Origin: Cryobacterium melibiosiphilum
GTDB taxonomy: Bacteria > Actinomycetota > Actinomycetes > Actinomycetales > Microbacteriaceae
NCBI RefSeq assembly: GCF_003602235.1
Contig: NZ_QZVS01000087.1
Coordinates: forward strand, 1 to 64,000
Length of the DNA stretch: 64,000 nucleotides
Reading direction: 5' to 3'
In this document: positions 28,340 to 37,209 of the stretch, one piece after another
How positions within the stretch are numbered: position 1 is the stretch's first letter
Layout: each line of letters starts with the position of its first letter
The notes under the pieces: model-generated
The model's database searches: none
What the model saw: the letters and a program-made list of their open reading frames with translations, nothing else
What the model was told of the DNA's origin: nothing
Made by a program: the position numbers and the translations under genes

Positions 28340-28909
28340 ATGTCGCTCCCGCCGCTCCCACTCTCCGCCATCTCAATCGGTGTTCACGCCGCCGGATGGC
28401 GGGACGCCATCACCGCGGCGGGAGCGGCCCTCGAGCGGTCGGGCGCCGCGAGCGCGTCGTACGCCGAGCGCATGATCGCGGTGATCGAGGAGTTCGGTGC
28501 GTACGTCGTCATCGCGCCCGGGCTGGCCCTCGCGCACGCCCGGCCCGGCACGGACGTTCTGCGCGACGGCCTCAGCGTCGTGACCCTGGCCGAACCGGTC
28601 GCATTCGGGCATCCGCACAATGACCCGGTCAGTGTCGTCGTCGGCCTGGCCGTCTCGAGCGCCGACCAGCACGTGCACTTCGTCGCCGAGCTCGCCAACG
28701 TGTTCAACAATGCGAGCGTGATCCCGGCGCTGGCGTCGGCGACGGATGCTGAGGGCATCCGTGAGCTGTTCGGCCTCGGCCTGGCGCACACCTCGAGCAA
28801 CCCCGCGATCAGCCCGGCCAGTGTCGCCGCGTTCAAGGCTGCTGCTGCTGCTGCCGCCGCCGCGAACTCTGACGCCGCCGCCGAGTCCGACACTCAGGAC
28901 ACGCTGTGA
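28340..28909 (+). CDS. PTS EIIA component (mannitol/fructose or ascorbate type)
   Basis: 189-residue phosphocarrier domain of the PTS_EIIA_2 family. The active-site His sits in APGLALAHARPG, preceded by FGAYVVIAPG and followed by PVAFGHPHNDPVSVVVGL, a typical arrangement. After ~145 residues there is an Ala-rich tail without structure signals. The ATG at 28340 has only a weak upstream AAAGAA. The stop overlaps the IIB start by four bases. No EIIC membrane subunit is found anywhere in the window. Its placement between add and the nucleoside genes is notable; the sugar is unknown. Confidence 0.88.
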   Translation: MSLPPLPLSAISIGVHAAGWRDAITAAGAALERSGAASASYAERMIAVIEEFGAYVVIAPGLALAHARPGTDVLRDGLSVVTLAEPVAFGHPHNDPVSVVVGLAVSSADQHVHFVAELANVFNNASVIPALASATDAEGIRELFGLGLAHTSSNPAISPASVAAFKAAAAAAAAANSDAAAESDTQDTL

Positions 28910-29178
28910 AGATTGTCGTGATGTGCGGCCTTGGCCTGGGAACCTCCGAGATCCTCAAGGTCAACGCCGAGCGCGCCCTCGAGCGTCTCTCGATCGACGC
29001 CGACGTGATGGCGACGGATGTCGCCGGCGTGCAGTCCGCCGCCCGCGACGCGCAGGTCATCCTGACCTCCTCCGAACTGGTCGGCGCGATTGGCCGTACC
29101 AATGCGGACGTCATCGTGATCGACAACTTCTTCGACGTCGACGAGGTCGCCGCCAAGCTCGAGACCGCCCTCGGCTGA
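28906..29178 (+). CDS. PTS EIIB component (SgaB/UlaB-like)
   Basis: 90-residue phosphocarrier with the phospho-cysteine loop VVMCGLGLGTSEILK at the N-terminus, as in ascorbate/galactitol-type EIIB proteins. It starts at GTG inside the last codons of the EIIA gene (GTGA overlap), so the two are made together. It ends 104 bases from the convergent phospho-sugar mutase gene, with no room for an EIIC. It may serve a permease encoded elsewhere or act as a regulatory phosphate switch. Confidence 0.87.
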   Translation: MKIVVMCGLGLGTSEILKVNAERALERLSIDADVMATDVAGVQSAARDAQVILTSSELVGAIGRTNADVIVIDNFFDVDEVAAKLETALG

Positions 29179-29281
29179 CGGGGCGAACCGCGTAGCGGAG
29201 TGACTCCCGCCGGGCCTCACCCCGCGGAACGGCGCACTCACTACCCGCGGTCGGCGCGGTGGCGCCCGTGGGCGTGCGTTC

Positions 29282-31429
29282 TTAGGCGATGAGCGCGCGC
29301 ATGCCGCGGTCGAGCTCGGCGAGGGAGGCATCCGCTGCCCGGCGCCGCTCGTCGATCGTGCCGGAGTTGCTGTGCGTGTCGAGGTATACCTTGAGCTTGG
29401 GCTCGGTACCGCTCGGCCGCACCATCACGCGCGAGCCGTCGGTCAGCACGATGCGCAGCACGTCGCTGGGCGCGAGACCGTTCAGGCCCCAGCGGAAGTC
29501 GTCGATGTGGTCGACGCGGATGCGCCCGATCAGATCCGGCGGTGTCTCGCGCAGGCGGGTCATCACGCGGGCGATGTCGGAGACATCCGTCACCCGCACC
29601 GAGATCTGGCTCGACGCGTAGTGGCCGAACTTGGCGCTGAACCGGTCGAGGTAGTCGGCGAGGGTGAGTCCGTCGGCCTTCAAATCGCCGACCAGTGAGA
29701 GCAGAGCGACGGCGGCCGAGATGCCGTCCTTGTCGCGCACCGAATCCGGGTTGACGAGGTAGCCGAGGGCCTCCTCGAAGCCGAAGATCAGGCCGGGAGC
29801 GCGGGAGACCCACTTGAAGCCCGTGAGCGTCTCGGTGAAGCCGAGACCGTAGGACGCGGCGATGGCGGCGAGGGCCGGCGATGACACGATCGAGCAGGCG
29901 AGTGTCGGGCGCGGCGCGGCAGCGGCGTCTTCTGCGGCAGCGAATGCCTCACCCCCCGTCCCCGGGGCATCCGTCGTCGGCAGCCCTCCCGTGTTCGCCA
30001 CGTCGGCCTCGGGGTCGTAGTTCGGCGCAGCGAGGGCCGCAGCACGCCAGCCGAGGATCGCGCCGACCTCGTTGCCGCTCAGGCGGCGGTAGCCCGCGTC
30101 GGAGTCGGCGTCGGGGATGGCCACCGCGAGGCGGTCCGCGTCGGGGTCGTTGGCGAGGATCAATTCGGCGCCCACCTCGCGGGCGGTCTCGTAGGCGAGG
30201 TCCATCGCGCCGGGCTCTTCGGGATTCGGGAAGGCGACCGTGGGGAACGCGGCGTCGGGGGCGATCTGGGCGTCGACGAGGGTCGGCAGGTCGAAACCGG
30301 CCTGCAGCAGTACGCGCCGGGTCGTGTCCCAGCCCACGCCGTGCAGGGCGGTGTAGACGGCGTTGACCTGCGAGCGTGGCGGGTGCGCGAGGCCGGCCGT
30401 GGCCCCGATATAGGCCTGCACGACCTCTTCGTCGGCGGTTTCATACGCGGCGCGGGGCAGGTTCGGCACGAACTCGTCGGCGGCCACGCGCAGGATCTCG
30501 GTCGCGATCAGGCTGTCCGCGGGCGCGACGATCTGGGCGCCCTCGAAGTCGCCGCCGAGGTAGACCTTGTAGCCGTTGTCGTTGGGCGGGTTGTGCGAGG
30601 CGGTGACCATGACGCCGCAGCTGGCGTTCAGATGACGCACGGCGAAGGCGAGCACCGGGGTCGGCAGCAGGCGCGGCAGCAGGATCGCGCGCACCCCGGC
30701 CCCGGCCATCAGCGCGGCCGTGTCGGTCGCGAAGACGTGGGAATTCTTGCGGCCGTCATAACCGATCACGATCGAGGGGGTCGCGTTCGGCAGGGCGTGG
30801 CGCAACAGGTAAGACGCAAGCCCGGCGGCGGCCTGGGAGACGAGCACCCGGTTCATGCGGTTGCTCCCGGCGGCGATCGCTCCGCGCAGCCCGGCGGTGC
30901 CGAAGGCGAGGCGCTCGTCGAAGCGGGAATGCAGGTCGGCGATCGCCGCGGCATCCCCGTCGCTCGCGCCGTTGATGAGCGCACGCAACTGCACCTGGGT
31001 CTCCGGATCGGGATCCTGCGCGAGCCAGGCGCGCGCCGTTTCAATGATCGCGGGGGTGCTGGCGGGGGCCTCGGCGGCCATGATGTGCGCGAGCGGCAGC
31101 GGAGCCAGCTCAGGCTTGGCGGCGATCACGGGCATCTGCTGGGTCGGCTCGCCCTCGAGGTCGTCGTAGTCGGGTTCGTGCGGGCGGGCCACCGAGGGCA
31201 CGCCGGCCGGGATTTCGGCCGGTGTGACGGCAGCGGATGCCGCATCCGCGACGACGGGGATGGCCATGGTCGGCGCGTCCGACGCCTCAGGAGCAGGCTC
31301 TGCTGCGGGGGCAGGCTCGACCTGCTCGGCGGGGGTTGGCTCGACCGGCGGCTGTTCCGGCTCGGCGCCTGCCGAGTGGCGACCGCCCGTGCGTGCCGGC
31401 GGAGTCTCGCCGCCGTTCACGTCGCTCAC
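29282..31429 (-). CDS. Phospho-sugar mutase (phosphopentomutase/phosphoglucomutase-like) with long N-terminal extension
   Basis: Alpha-D-phosphohexomutase superfamily enzyme, 715 residues, longer than the usual ~550. The catalytic Ser is in VMVTASHNPPNDNGYKVY, the metal loop is ANDPDADRLAV, the sugar loop FGFEEALGYLV and the phosphate loop RPSGTEPKLKVYL. Residues 1-115 are rich in Pro, Glu and Ala and look disordered. A ~30-residue Ala/Thr/Gly-rich insert follows the metal loop region (near residue 475). The GTG start at 31429 overlaps the purine nucleoside phosphorylase stop (GTGA), which argues that the extension is really translated. Next to the phosphorylase, conversion of ribose-1-phosphate to ribose-5-phosphate is the likely role. 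Confidence 0.9.
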   Translation of the reverse strand: MSDVNGGETPPARTGGRHSAGAEPEQPPVEPTPAEQVEPAPAAEPAPEASDAPTMAIPVVADAASAAVTPAEIPAGVPSVARPHEPDYDDLEGEPTQQMPVIAAKPELAPLPLAHIMAAEAPASTPAIIETARAWLAQDPDPETQVQLRALINGASDGDAAAIADLHSRFDERLAFGTAGLRGAIAAGSNRMNRVLVSQAAAGLASYLLRHALPNATPSIVIGYDGRKNSHVFATDTAALMAGAGVRAILLPRLLPTPVLAFAVRHLNASCGVMVTASHNPPNDNGYKVYLGGDFEGAQIVAPADSLIATEILRVAADEFVPNLPRAAYETADEEVVQAYIGATAGLAHPPRSQVNAVYTALHGVGWDTTRRVLLQAGFDLPTLVDAQIAPDAAFPTVAFPNPEEPGAMDLAYETAREVGAELILANDPDADRLAVAIPDADSDAGYRRLSGNEVGAILGWRAAALAAPNYDPEADVANTGGLPTTDAPGTGGEAFAAAEDAAAAPRPTLACSIVSSPALAAIAASYGLGFTETLTGFKWVSRAPGLIFGFEEALGYLVNPDSVRDKDGISAAVALLSLVGDLKADGLTLADYLDRFSAKFGHYASSQISVRVTDVSDIARVMTRLRETPPDLIGRIRVDHIDDFRWGLNGLAPSDVLRIVLTDGSRVMVRPSGTEPKLKVYLDTHSNSGTIDERRRAADASLAELDRGMRALIA

Positions 31430-32253
31430 AGTGCGGCCACGATCCGGGCCAGGAGGGCGCTGATCACGGGCTCAGCTTCGGCGCCGGCCGCGATCACCTC
31501 GGCGTGGCTGAGCGGGGTCGGGGAGATTCCCGCCGCAAGGTTGGTGATCAGCGACATGCCCAGAATCTCCATGCCGGCCTGCCGGGCCGCGATCGCCTCG
31601 AGTGCGGTCGACATGCCCACGATGTGGCCGCCGATCGCCTTGGCCATCTGCACCTCGGCCGGGGTCTCGTAGTGCGGGCCGCGAAACTGGCAGTACACGC
31701 CCTCGTCGAGTGACGGCTCGAGCGACCGGGCCAGGTCACGCAGCCGGCGCGAGTACAGGTCGGTCAGGTCGATGAACGTGGCGCCTTCGAGCGGGGAATC
31801 CGCGGTCAGGTTGATGTGGTCGCTGATCAGCACCGGGGTTCCGGGCGTCCAGGTCTCGCGGATGCCGCCGGCCCCGTTGGTCAGGATCATCGTCGTCGCG
31901 CCGGTCGCCGCCGCAGTGCGCACGCTGTGCACCACCCGCCGCACGCCGTGGCCCTCATAGTAGTGAGTGCGCGCGCCGATCACGAGGGCGCGCTTGCCGC
32001 TCGGCAGCAGCACCGAGCGCAGTGTTCCGGAGTGCCCGTCGAGGGCGGGCTTGCTGAAGCCGACGATCTCGCGGGCGTCGATCATGTGGGTGGTGTCGCC
32101 GATCAGGTCGGCGGCTTTGCCCCAGCCGCTGCCGAGGGTGAGGGCGACATCGTGGCGGGCCACGCCGGTGCGTTCCGCGATCTGCGCCGCGGCCGTGCGG
32201 GCGACCTCGAAGGGGTCTGTTTCCGGCGCGTCCAACGGGTTCGTCTCAGTCAT
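31426..32253 (-). CDS. punA: Purine nucleoside phosphorylase (trimeric class)
   Basis: Cleaves inosine or guanosine with phosphate to base and ribose-1-phosphate. 275 residues: phosphate-binding LTLGSGWGKAADLIGD, ARTHYYEGHG, MILTNGAGGI, FRGPHYETPAEVQMAK and MSTALEAIAARQAG, which aligns with the MSTVPE site of trimeric enzymes. ILGMSLITNLAAG carries the base-contacting Asn. The ATG at 32253 is preferred over one at 32259 because the GGGGGA site then has proper spacing. It is translationally coupled to the mutase downstream, forming a purine salvage pair. Confidence 0.93.
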   Translation of the reverse strand: MTETNPLDAPETDPFEVARTAAAQIAERTGVARHDVALTLGSGWGKAADLIGDTTHMIDAREIVGFSKPALDGHSGTLRSVLLPSGKRALVIGARTHYYEGHGVRRVVHSVRTAAATGATTMILTNGAGGIRETWTPGTPVLISDHINLTADSPLEGATFIDLTDLYSRRLRDLARSLEPSLDEGVYCQFRGPHYETPAEVQMAKAIGGHIVGMSTALEAIAARQAGMEILGMSLITNLAAGISPTPLSHAEVIAAGAEAEPVISALLARIVAAL

Positions 32254-32466
32254 GAACATTCCCCCACTCTAAACGGTGGGGCGATTCGGCACCGCCTTAC
32301 GGTGACGGATGTGCCGCCACGGCCGGGCAGCATCCGTCGCCATGATGGGGCCGCGACGGGGCCGCGGCCGGACCAGGCCGACGAATGGCCCCGAAAACGG
32401 GTCGGAAGACGGCCGTGCGTCCCGTCGAGTTGGTAGCACGTGTGGCGGCGGGAGAGAATGGAGTAC

Positions 32467-33909
32467 ATGGCCTATGAGTTCGAACGCAAGCAACGCATCG
32501 CAGTACTCGGTGGAGGGCCCGGCGGATACGAAGCGGCGTTGGCCGGCGCCCAGCAGGGCGCGGAAGTCACCCTCATCGAGCGCGTGGGCGTCGGCGGAGC
32601 GGCCGTCATCACCGACGTCGTCCCCTCCAAGTCGCTCATCGCGACCGCGGAAGCCAGCAACTCGATCGGAGAAGCCACCGACCTCGGTGTGCAGTTCTTC
32701 GTGCGCGGCGAGCTGAAGAAGCCGCTGCGGCCCGAGGTCGCGATCAACCTCGCCGCCGTCAACAAGCGCCTGCTCGCCCTCGCGCGCCAGCAGTCCGAAG
32801 ACATGAAGGCCACGCTCATTCGCGCCGGCGTCACCTTCGTGGCCGGCCAGGGGCGACTCGACGGCCGCAACGCGATCATCGTCTCCACCGCCGACGGCAC
32901 CACGGGAACCGACTTCGACCGCATCGAGGTCGACACCATCGTCGTCTCGGTCGGCGCGACGCCGCGCGTGATCCCCACGGCGATGCCCGACGGCGAACGC
33001 ATCTTCAGCTGGACCCAGCTCTACAACCTCAAGGCCGTCCCCGAGCATCTGATCGTGGTCGGATCCGGTGTGACCGGGGCCGAGTTCGCATCCGCTTACC
33101 GCGCCCTCGGCGCCCAGGTCACCCTGATTTCGAGCCGCGACCAGGTTCTGCCCGGCGAGGACGCCGACGCCGCGAACGTCATCGAGAATGTCTTCAAACG
33201 CAACGGCATGGTCGTGCTGTCCAAGTCTCGCGCCGAATCCGTCGTGCGCACCGAGACCGGCGTGCTCGCCACCCTGTCGGACGGCCGCACGGTCGAGGGC
33301 AGCCACTGCCTGATTGCCGTCGGGTCCATCCCGAACACCGTCGGCATCGGCCTCGAAGAAGCCGGCGTCGAGCTCACCGACGACGGGCACATCCAGGTCA
33401 ACCGCGTCGCGCGCACCTCGGTACCGAACATCTACGCGGCCGGGGACTGCACGACCGAGCTGCCGCTGGCATCCGTCGCCTCGATGATGGGCCGCACCGC
33501 GGTCTTCCACGCCATGGGTGACACCGTCAACCCGATCGAGATTCGCAACGTGGCCGCGAACATCTTCACGCAGCCCGAAATCGCCACCGTCGGTTACACC
33601 CAGAAGCAGATCGAAGACGGCATCGCGCAGGGCGACATTTACAAGCTGCCGCTCGCCGTCAACCCGCGCGCCAAGATGATGGGCATCAAGGACGGCTTCG
33701 TGAAGCTGTTCGCCCGCACCGGCAGTGGAACAGTGATCGGCGGCGTGATCGTGGCGCCGAAGGCGAGTGAGCTCATCTTTCCGCTCGCCCTCGCCGTGGA
33801 GCACCGGTTGACCGTCGACGAGGTCGCGCGCACCTTCCCGGTGTATCCGTCGCTGACCGGGTCTATTACGGATGCCGCCCGCGCCATGCACGTGGTGCAC
33901 CACAACTAA
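32467..33909 (+). CDS. lpdA: NAD(P)H-quinone dehydrogenase LpdA (flavoprotein disulfide reductase lacking redox cysteines)
   Basis: 480-residue FAD protein of the pyridine nucleotide-disulfide oxidoreductase fold: AVLGGGPGGYEAALA at the N-terminus, NAD(P) site LIVVGSGVTGAEFASAY near 195, IYAAGDC near 325 and a C-terminal dimerisation domain. Where lipoamide dehydrogenases have CxxxxC, this protein reads GVGGAAVITDVVPSKSL, with both Cys missing. From memory the mycobacterial LpdA (Rv3303c) resembles it across its length and reduces quinones instead of disulfides. The ATG at 32467 is preceded by GGAG. An intrinsic terminator follows. Confidence 0.92.
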   Translation: MAYEFERKQRIAVLGGGPGGYEAALAGAQQGAEVTLIERVGVGGAAVITDVVPSKSLIATAEASNSIGEATDLGVQFFVRGELKKPLRPEVAINLAAVNKRLLALARQQSEDMKATLIRAGVTFVAGQGRLDGRNAIIVSTADGTTGTDFDRIEVDTIVVSVGATPRVIPTAMPDGERIFSWTQLYNLKAVPEHLIVVGSGVTGAEFASAYRALGAQVTLISSRDQVLPGEDADAANVIENVFKRNGMVVLSKSRAESVVRTETGVLATLSDGRTVEGSHCLIAVGSIPNTVGIGLEEAGVELTDDGHIQVNRVARTSVPNIYAAGDCTTELPLASVASMMGRTAVFHAMGDTVNPIEIRNVAANIFTQPEIATVGYTQKQIEDGIAQGDIYKLPLAVNPRAKMMGIKDGFVKLFARTGSGTVIGGVIVAPKASELIFPLALAVEHRLTVDEVARTFPVYPSLTGSITDAARAMHVVHHN

Positions 33910-33922
33910 GCAGGACTGTGGC

Positions 33923-33960
33923 ACAGGCCCCCGTCGCTTCGGCGCGGGGGCCTGTTGTGT
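33923..33960 (+). terminator. Terminator after lpdA
   Basis: ACAGGCCCCCG pairs with CGGGGGCCTGT around an 10-base loop and is followed by TGTGTTTG. It lies 14 bases after the lpdA stop. Confidence 0.8.
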
Positions 33961-34102
33961 TTGCGGGGTGAGCTGGGCCGGTCGGGTCGGGTCGGGTCGG
34001 CTGCCGGGTCCAGGGAGAAGGGCGCCGCGACGGGTGTCCCGGCGCAGGTACCGCGTAGCGGCGCACCTGCCGCGCTCACTCCGACGAATGTCGCGGGCAC
34101 CG

Positions 34103-34161
34103 TTGAGGTACGGAAAAAACACCCTCGTTGGCGATCTGAGGGTGCTTTTTCCGTGACTCAG
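34103..34161. repeat. Terminator-like hairpin, copy 1 of a pair
   Basis: TTGAGGTACGGAAAAAACACCCTC (20 of its 24 bases pair) faces GAGGGTGCTTTTTCCGTGACTCAG across an 11-base loop. The core A-tract/CACCCTC stem/T-tract is a two-way terminator shape. A closely related element lies 440 bases away at 34545-34604, and the two bracket a GC-rich repetitive stretch. Confidence 0.75.
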
Positions 34162-34402
34162 CACCCGCGCGGTGGCGCACCTCCCGCGGTGCGGCGCAAG
34201 TGCCGCGCAACTCGGGGCATCCGCTTGCTGGGGCGGATGGAGGTGGCGCAACCACCGCGTAACGGCGTATCTGCCGCTTGAGGTGGCGATTCGGAGGGTG
34301 CTGGGGCCACGCGGGGGAGCTGCGCGGCAGGTGTGCCGCTGCGCTATGGGCGCGCCTACCGCGCAGCGGCGTTAATACCGCGCGGCGCGTTGGCGCCCCC
34401 GG

Positions 34403-34540
34403 GAACTTTGGCGCAGCTGCCGCGCTGCGGCACAGCCCCCGCGCAGTGGCGCAGCCCCCGCGCAGTGGCGCAGCTCCCGCGCAGTGGCGCAGCTCCCGCG
34501 CTGCCGCGCAGTGGCGCAGCCCCCGCGCAGCGAGCGGCAC
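34403..34540. repeat. 19-bp tandem repeats in a GC-rich gene-free stretch
   Basis: The unit GCGCAGTGGCGCAGCCCCC (or CTCCC) repeats head to tail at 34441, 34460, 34479 and 34506, with an eight-base interruption before the last. More diverged units are visible back to about 34403, and scattered relatives (GGCGCACCTCCCGCG) back to about 34050. The period of 19 is not a multiple of three, so it is not coding. The whole 33910-34622 gap has no supportable gene. Confidence 0.85.
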
Positions 34541-34544
34541 TGGC

Positions 34545-34604
34545 GTTGAGGTACGGAAAAAGCACCCTCGCTGACGCAATGAAGGTGCTTTTTCCGTACC
34601 TCAA
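34545..34604. terminator. Perfect 22-bp inverted repeat, terminator of the carboxylase alpha gene
   Basis: GTTGAGGTACGGAAAAAGCACC (34545-34566) and its exact inverse (34583-34604) flank a 16-base loop. The inner AAAAAGCACC/GGTGCTTTTT part is a bidirectional terminator. It lies 18 bases after the minus-strand carboxylase stop and shares most of its sequence with the hairpin at 34103-34161. Confidence 0.85.
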
Positions 34605-34622
34605 CCCCGACGGGGCGCGACG

Positions 34623-36428
34623 TTATGCCGCGGCGGCGGCATCCGCTGCCGCGACGACGGATGCCGCGGTGACGGTCATCAGCAGCGACCCGGCCGAGAC
34701 GGTGGTGCCGACAACGGCAGCCAGGGCGCCGACCACGCCGTCCTTCGGGGCGACGATGGGCTGTTCCATCTTCATGGCCTCGAGCACGAGCAGCAGATCG
34801 CCCTTGACGACCGTGTCGCCTTCGGCCACGGCCAGCTTCACGATGGTGGCCTGCATCGGCGCGATGACGGCGTCGCCGGTCGCGGTGATGACGGCGTTGC
34901 TGCCGCCGCGGCGCTGGGGTGCGGGGCCGTTGGTGCGGTCGGACGCCGACGCGGGCAGCAGGCGGGTCGGCAGGCTGACCTCGATACGGCGGCCCTCAAC
35001 CTCGACGACGACATTGTGGCGCTTGGCCGAAGCCAGTGTCTCTTCGATCGACCCGCTCCACGGCTCGATGTCGTTCTCGAACTCGGTCTCGATCCAACGG
35101 GTGAACACCGAGAACGGGGCGCCATTCGTCGGGGCGAACGCGGGGTCGCGCACGACCTTGCGGTGGAACGGCAGCACGGTCGGGAGTCCCGCGACCTCGA
35201 ACTCGTCGAGGGCGCGGCGGGCGCGCTCGAGGGCGTCTTCGCGGGTCGCGCCGGTGACGATGAGCTTGGCGAGCAGGGAATCGAAGGCACCGGAGATGAC
35301 GTCGCCGCTCTCGACGCCGCTGTCCACGCGCACGCCGGGGCCGCCGGCGGGCTTGAACACGTGCACCGGACCGGGCGCGGGCATGAAGTTCATGCCGGGG
35401 TCTTCGCCGTTGATGCGGAATTCGAAGGAGTGTCCGGTGGCGACCGGGTCGCCGTAGTCGAGCACGCCGCCGGCGGCGAGGCGGAACTGCTCGCGCACGA
35501 GGTCGATGCCGGTGACCTCTTCACTCACCGTGTGCTCGACCTGAAGGCGGGTGTTGACCTCGAGGAACGAGACCGTGCCGTCCTGGCCGATCAGGAACTC
35601 GCAGGTGCCGGCGCCGACGTAGCCGACCTCGGCGAGGATCGCCTTCGACGCCCGGTACAGTTCGGCGTTCTGCTCGTCGGTGAGGAACGGCGCGGGGGCC
35701 TCCTCGACGAGCTTCTGGTGGCGGCGCTGCAGCGAGCAGTCGCGGGTGGAGATGACGACGACGTTACCGTGCGAGTCGGCGAGGCACTGTGTCTCCACGT
35801 GGCGCGGGGCGTCGAGGTACTTCTCGACGAAGCACTCGCCGCGGCCGAAGGCGGTGATGGCCTCGCGCGTCGCGGAGTCGAAGAGTTCGGCCGCTTCGTC
35901 GCGGCTCCGCACGACCTTCAGGCCGCGTCCGCCGCCACCGAAGGCGGCTTTGATTGCGACCGGCAGGCCGTGCTGGTCGACGAAGGCGAGCACCTCGGCG
36001 GCGTCGACGACGGGGTTCAGGGTGCCGGGCGCCATCGGCGCGCCGACCTTTTCGGCGATGTGGCGGGCGCTGACCTTGTCGCCGAGCTGTTCGATGGCTT
36101 CGGGGGAGGGGCCGATCCAGGTGAGGCCGGCGCCGATCACGGCGCGGGCGAAGTCGGCGTTCTCGGCGAGGAAGCCGTAGCCGGGGTGGATCGCGTCGGC
36201 GCCGGAGCGGCGGGCGATCGACAGCAGCTTCTCGATCACGAGGTAGGTGTCACCGCCGGTCGTGCCGTCGAGCCCGTAGGCCTCGTCGGCGAGCCGCGCG
36301 TGCAGGGCGTCCCGATCCTGGTCGGCGTAGACGGCGACCGAGCGGATGCCGCTGTCGGTGGCTGCGCGGATCACCCGGACGGCGATCTCGCCCCGGTTGG
36401 CGATGAGGACCTTCGTTATGAGTGACAC
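34623..36428 (-). CDS. Acetyl/propionyl-CoA carboxylase alpha chain (biotin carboxylase + BCCP)
   Basis: Carboxylates its own biotin with bicarbonate and ATP, then hands the carboxyl to a beta subunit such as that encoded at 42.7-44.3 kb. About 601 residues: biotin carboxylase domain ([33 protein letters not shown]-grasp [30 protein letters not shown]) and a C-terminal biotinyl domain with the target Lys in EAMKMEQP near the end. This is the AccA3/PccA type of actinobacteria. The start is taken as GTG at 36428; a TTG at 36437 is possible and neither has a clean ribosome site. The last residues are an Ala-rich tail. Confidence 0.95.
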   Translation of the reverse strand: MSLITKVLIANRGEIAVRVIRAATDSGIRSVAVYADQDRDALHARLADEAYGLDGTTGGDTYLVIEKLLSIARRSGADAIHPGYGFLAENADFARAVIGAGLTWIGPSPEAIEQLGDKVSARHIAEKVGAPMAPGTLNPVVDAAEVLAFVDQHGLPVAIKAAFGGGGRGLKVVRSRDEAAELFDSATREAITAFGRGECFVEKYLDAPRHVETQCLADSHGNVVVISTRDCSLQRRHQKLVEEAPAPFLTDEQNAELYRASKAILAEVGYVGAGTCEFLIGQDGTVSFLEVNTRLQVEHTVSEEVTGIDLVREQFRLAAGGVLDYGDPVATGHSFEFRINGEDPGMNFMPAPGPVHVFKPAGGPGVRVDSGVESGDVISGAFDSLLAKLIVTGATREDALERARRALDEFEVAGLPTVLPFHRKVVRDPAFAPTNGAPFSVFTRWIETEFENDIEPWSGSIEETLASAKRHNVVVEVEGRRIEVSLPTRLLPASASDRTNGPAPQRRGGSNAVITATGDAVIAPMQATIVKLAVAEGDTVVKGDLLLVLEAMKMEQPIVAPKDGVVGALAAVVGTTVSAGSLLMTVTAASVVAAADAAAAA

Positions 36429-36507
36429 AGTCCCCAAGCCTAGGGGGCAGCCCCGGCGACCCTTTGGATTGAATCGACAAAAAGATCGCCGGAAGTTTTG
36501 CGGATGC

Positions 36508-37167
36508 CTACAAAGGGTCCGCCGCGGACCCGTCGGCCGGGCGGTTCCACAGGCTCGTCCACTCCTGCCCGAGCGACACGACGAGCCGCCGCAGCGTGGG
36601 CAGCGACAACCCCACCACCGTCGACGGGTCGCCGACGATACGACTGATAAAGGGAGCGCCGAGGCTGTCGATGGTGAACGCCCCGGCCACGAAGAGCGGT
36701 TCCCGCGTCGCTATATAGGCGTGCAGTTCGGCATCCGTGATGTCGTCGGCGAAGGTGACCTCGGCCACGGCAACCGCCCCCACGGCCCGCTCCGCGCCGG
36801 CGGCGGTGTGCTCGATCAGCCAGTGCCCCGAGAACAGCTGCCCGGTGCGGCCGCGTTGCAGCTGCCAGCGTTCGAAGGCCGCCTCTGGCGTGTGCGGCTT
36901 GCCGTAGATCACGCCGTCGAGCACAAATACCGAATCGCCGCCGAGCACCAGGCCTGGTTCCGGAAGCGTTGCGGATGCCGCCTCCGCCTTCGCGCGCGCC
37001 AGCAGTTGCACGAGCGTGGCCGGCTGCAACGGCGCACCCGCGGCACGCTCGGCGGCGAGCGTGACCGCGTGCTCGTCAACGGCCGGGTCGATGAGTGCCG
37101 GTTCGATGCCGGCGCTGCGCAGCAGCATCAGGCGGGCGGGTGACGTGGACGCAAGGTGCAGACGCAT
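36508..37167 (-). CDS. maf: Maf-like nucleotide pyrophosphatase
   Basis: House-cleaning pyrophosphatase that removes non-canonical or modified nucleotides. 219 residues. The substrate loop at the N-terminus reads [18 protein letters not shown] (family: SxSPRR), followed by [10 protein letters not shown], the conserved [12 protein letters not shown] with the catalytic Asp, and GKPHTPEAA. The Ala in place of the first Arg of the SPRR motif is a mild deviation. The ATG at 37167 is chosen by homology; the frame is open far upstream on the antisense of the methyltransferase gene. It sits 79 bases after the carboxylase alpha chain's start region, on the same strand. Confidence 0.9.
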   Translation of the reverse strand: MRLHLASTSPARLMLLRSAGIEPALIDPAVDEHAVTLAAERAAGAPLQPATLVQLLARAKAEAASATLPEPGLVLGGDSVFVLDGVIYGKPHTPEAAFERWQLQRGRTGQLFSGHWLIEHTAAGAERAVGAVAVAEVTFADDITDAELHAYIATREPLFVAGAFTIDSLGAPFISRIVGDPSTVVGLSLPTLRRLVVSLGQEWTSLWNRPADGSAADPL

Positions 37168-37209
37168 GCAGACAAGCCTACGGGCACGAGTCTGTGGGAT
37201 TATTGAACG

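Noticed and set aside
32467..33909. Dihydrolipoamide dehydrogenase function for lpdA
   Set aside because: Both redox-active cysteines are absent, so lipoamide reduction is not possible.
34333..35457. 374-codon plus-strand ORF starting in the 19-bp repeat region
   Set aside because: It covers the tandem repeats and the antisense of the biotin carboxylase gene; there is no protein family pattern.
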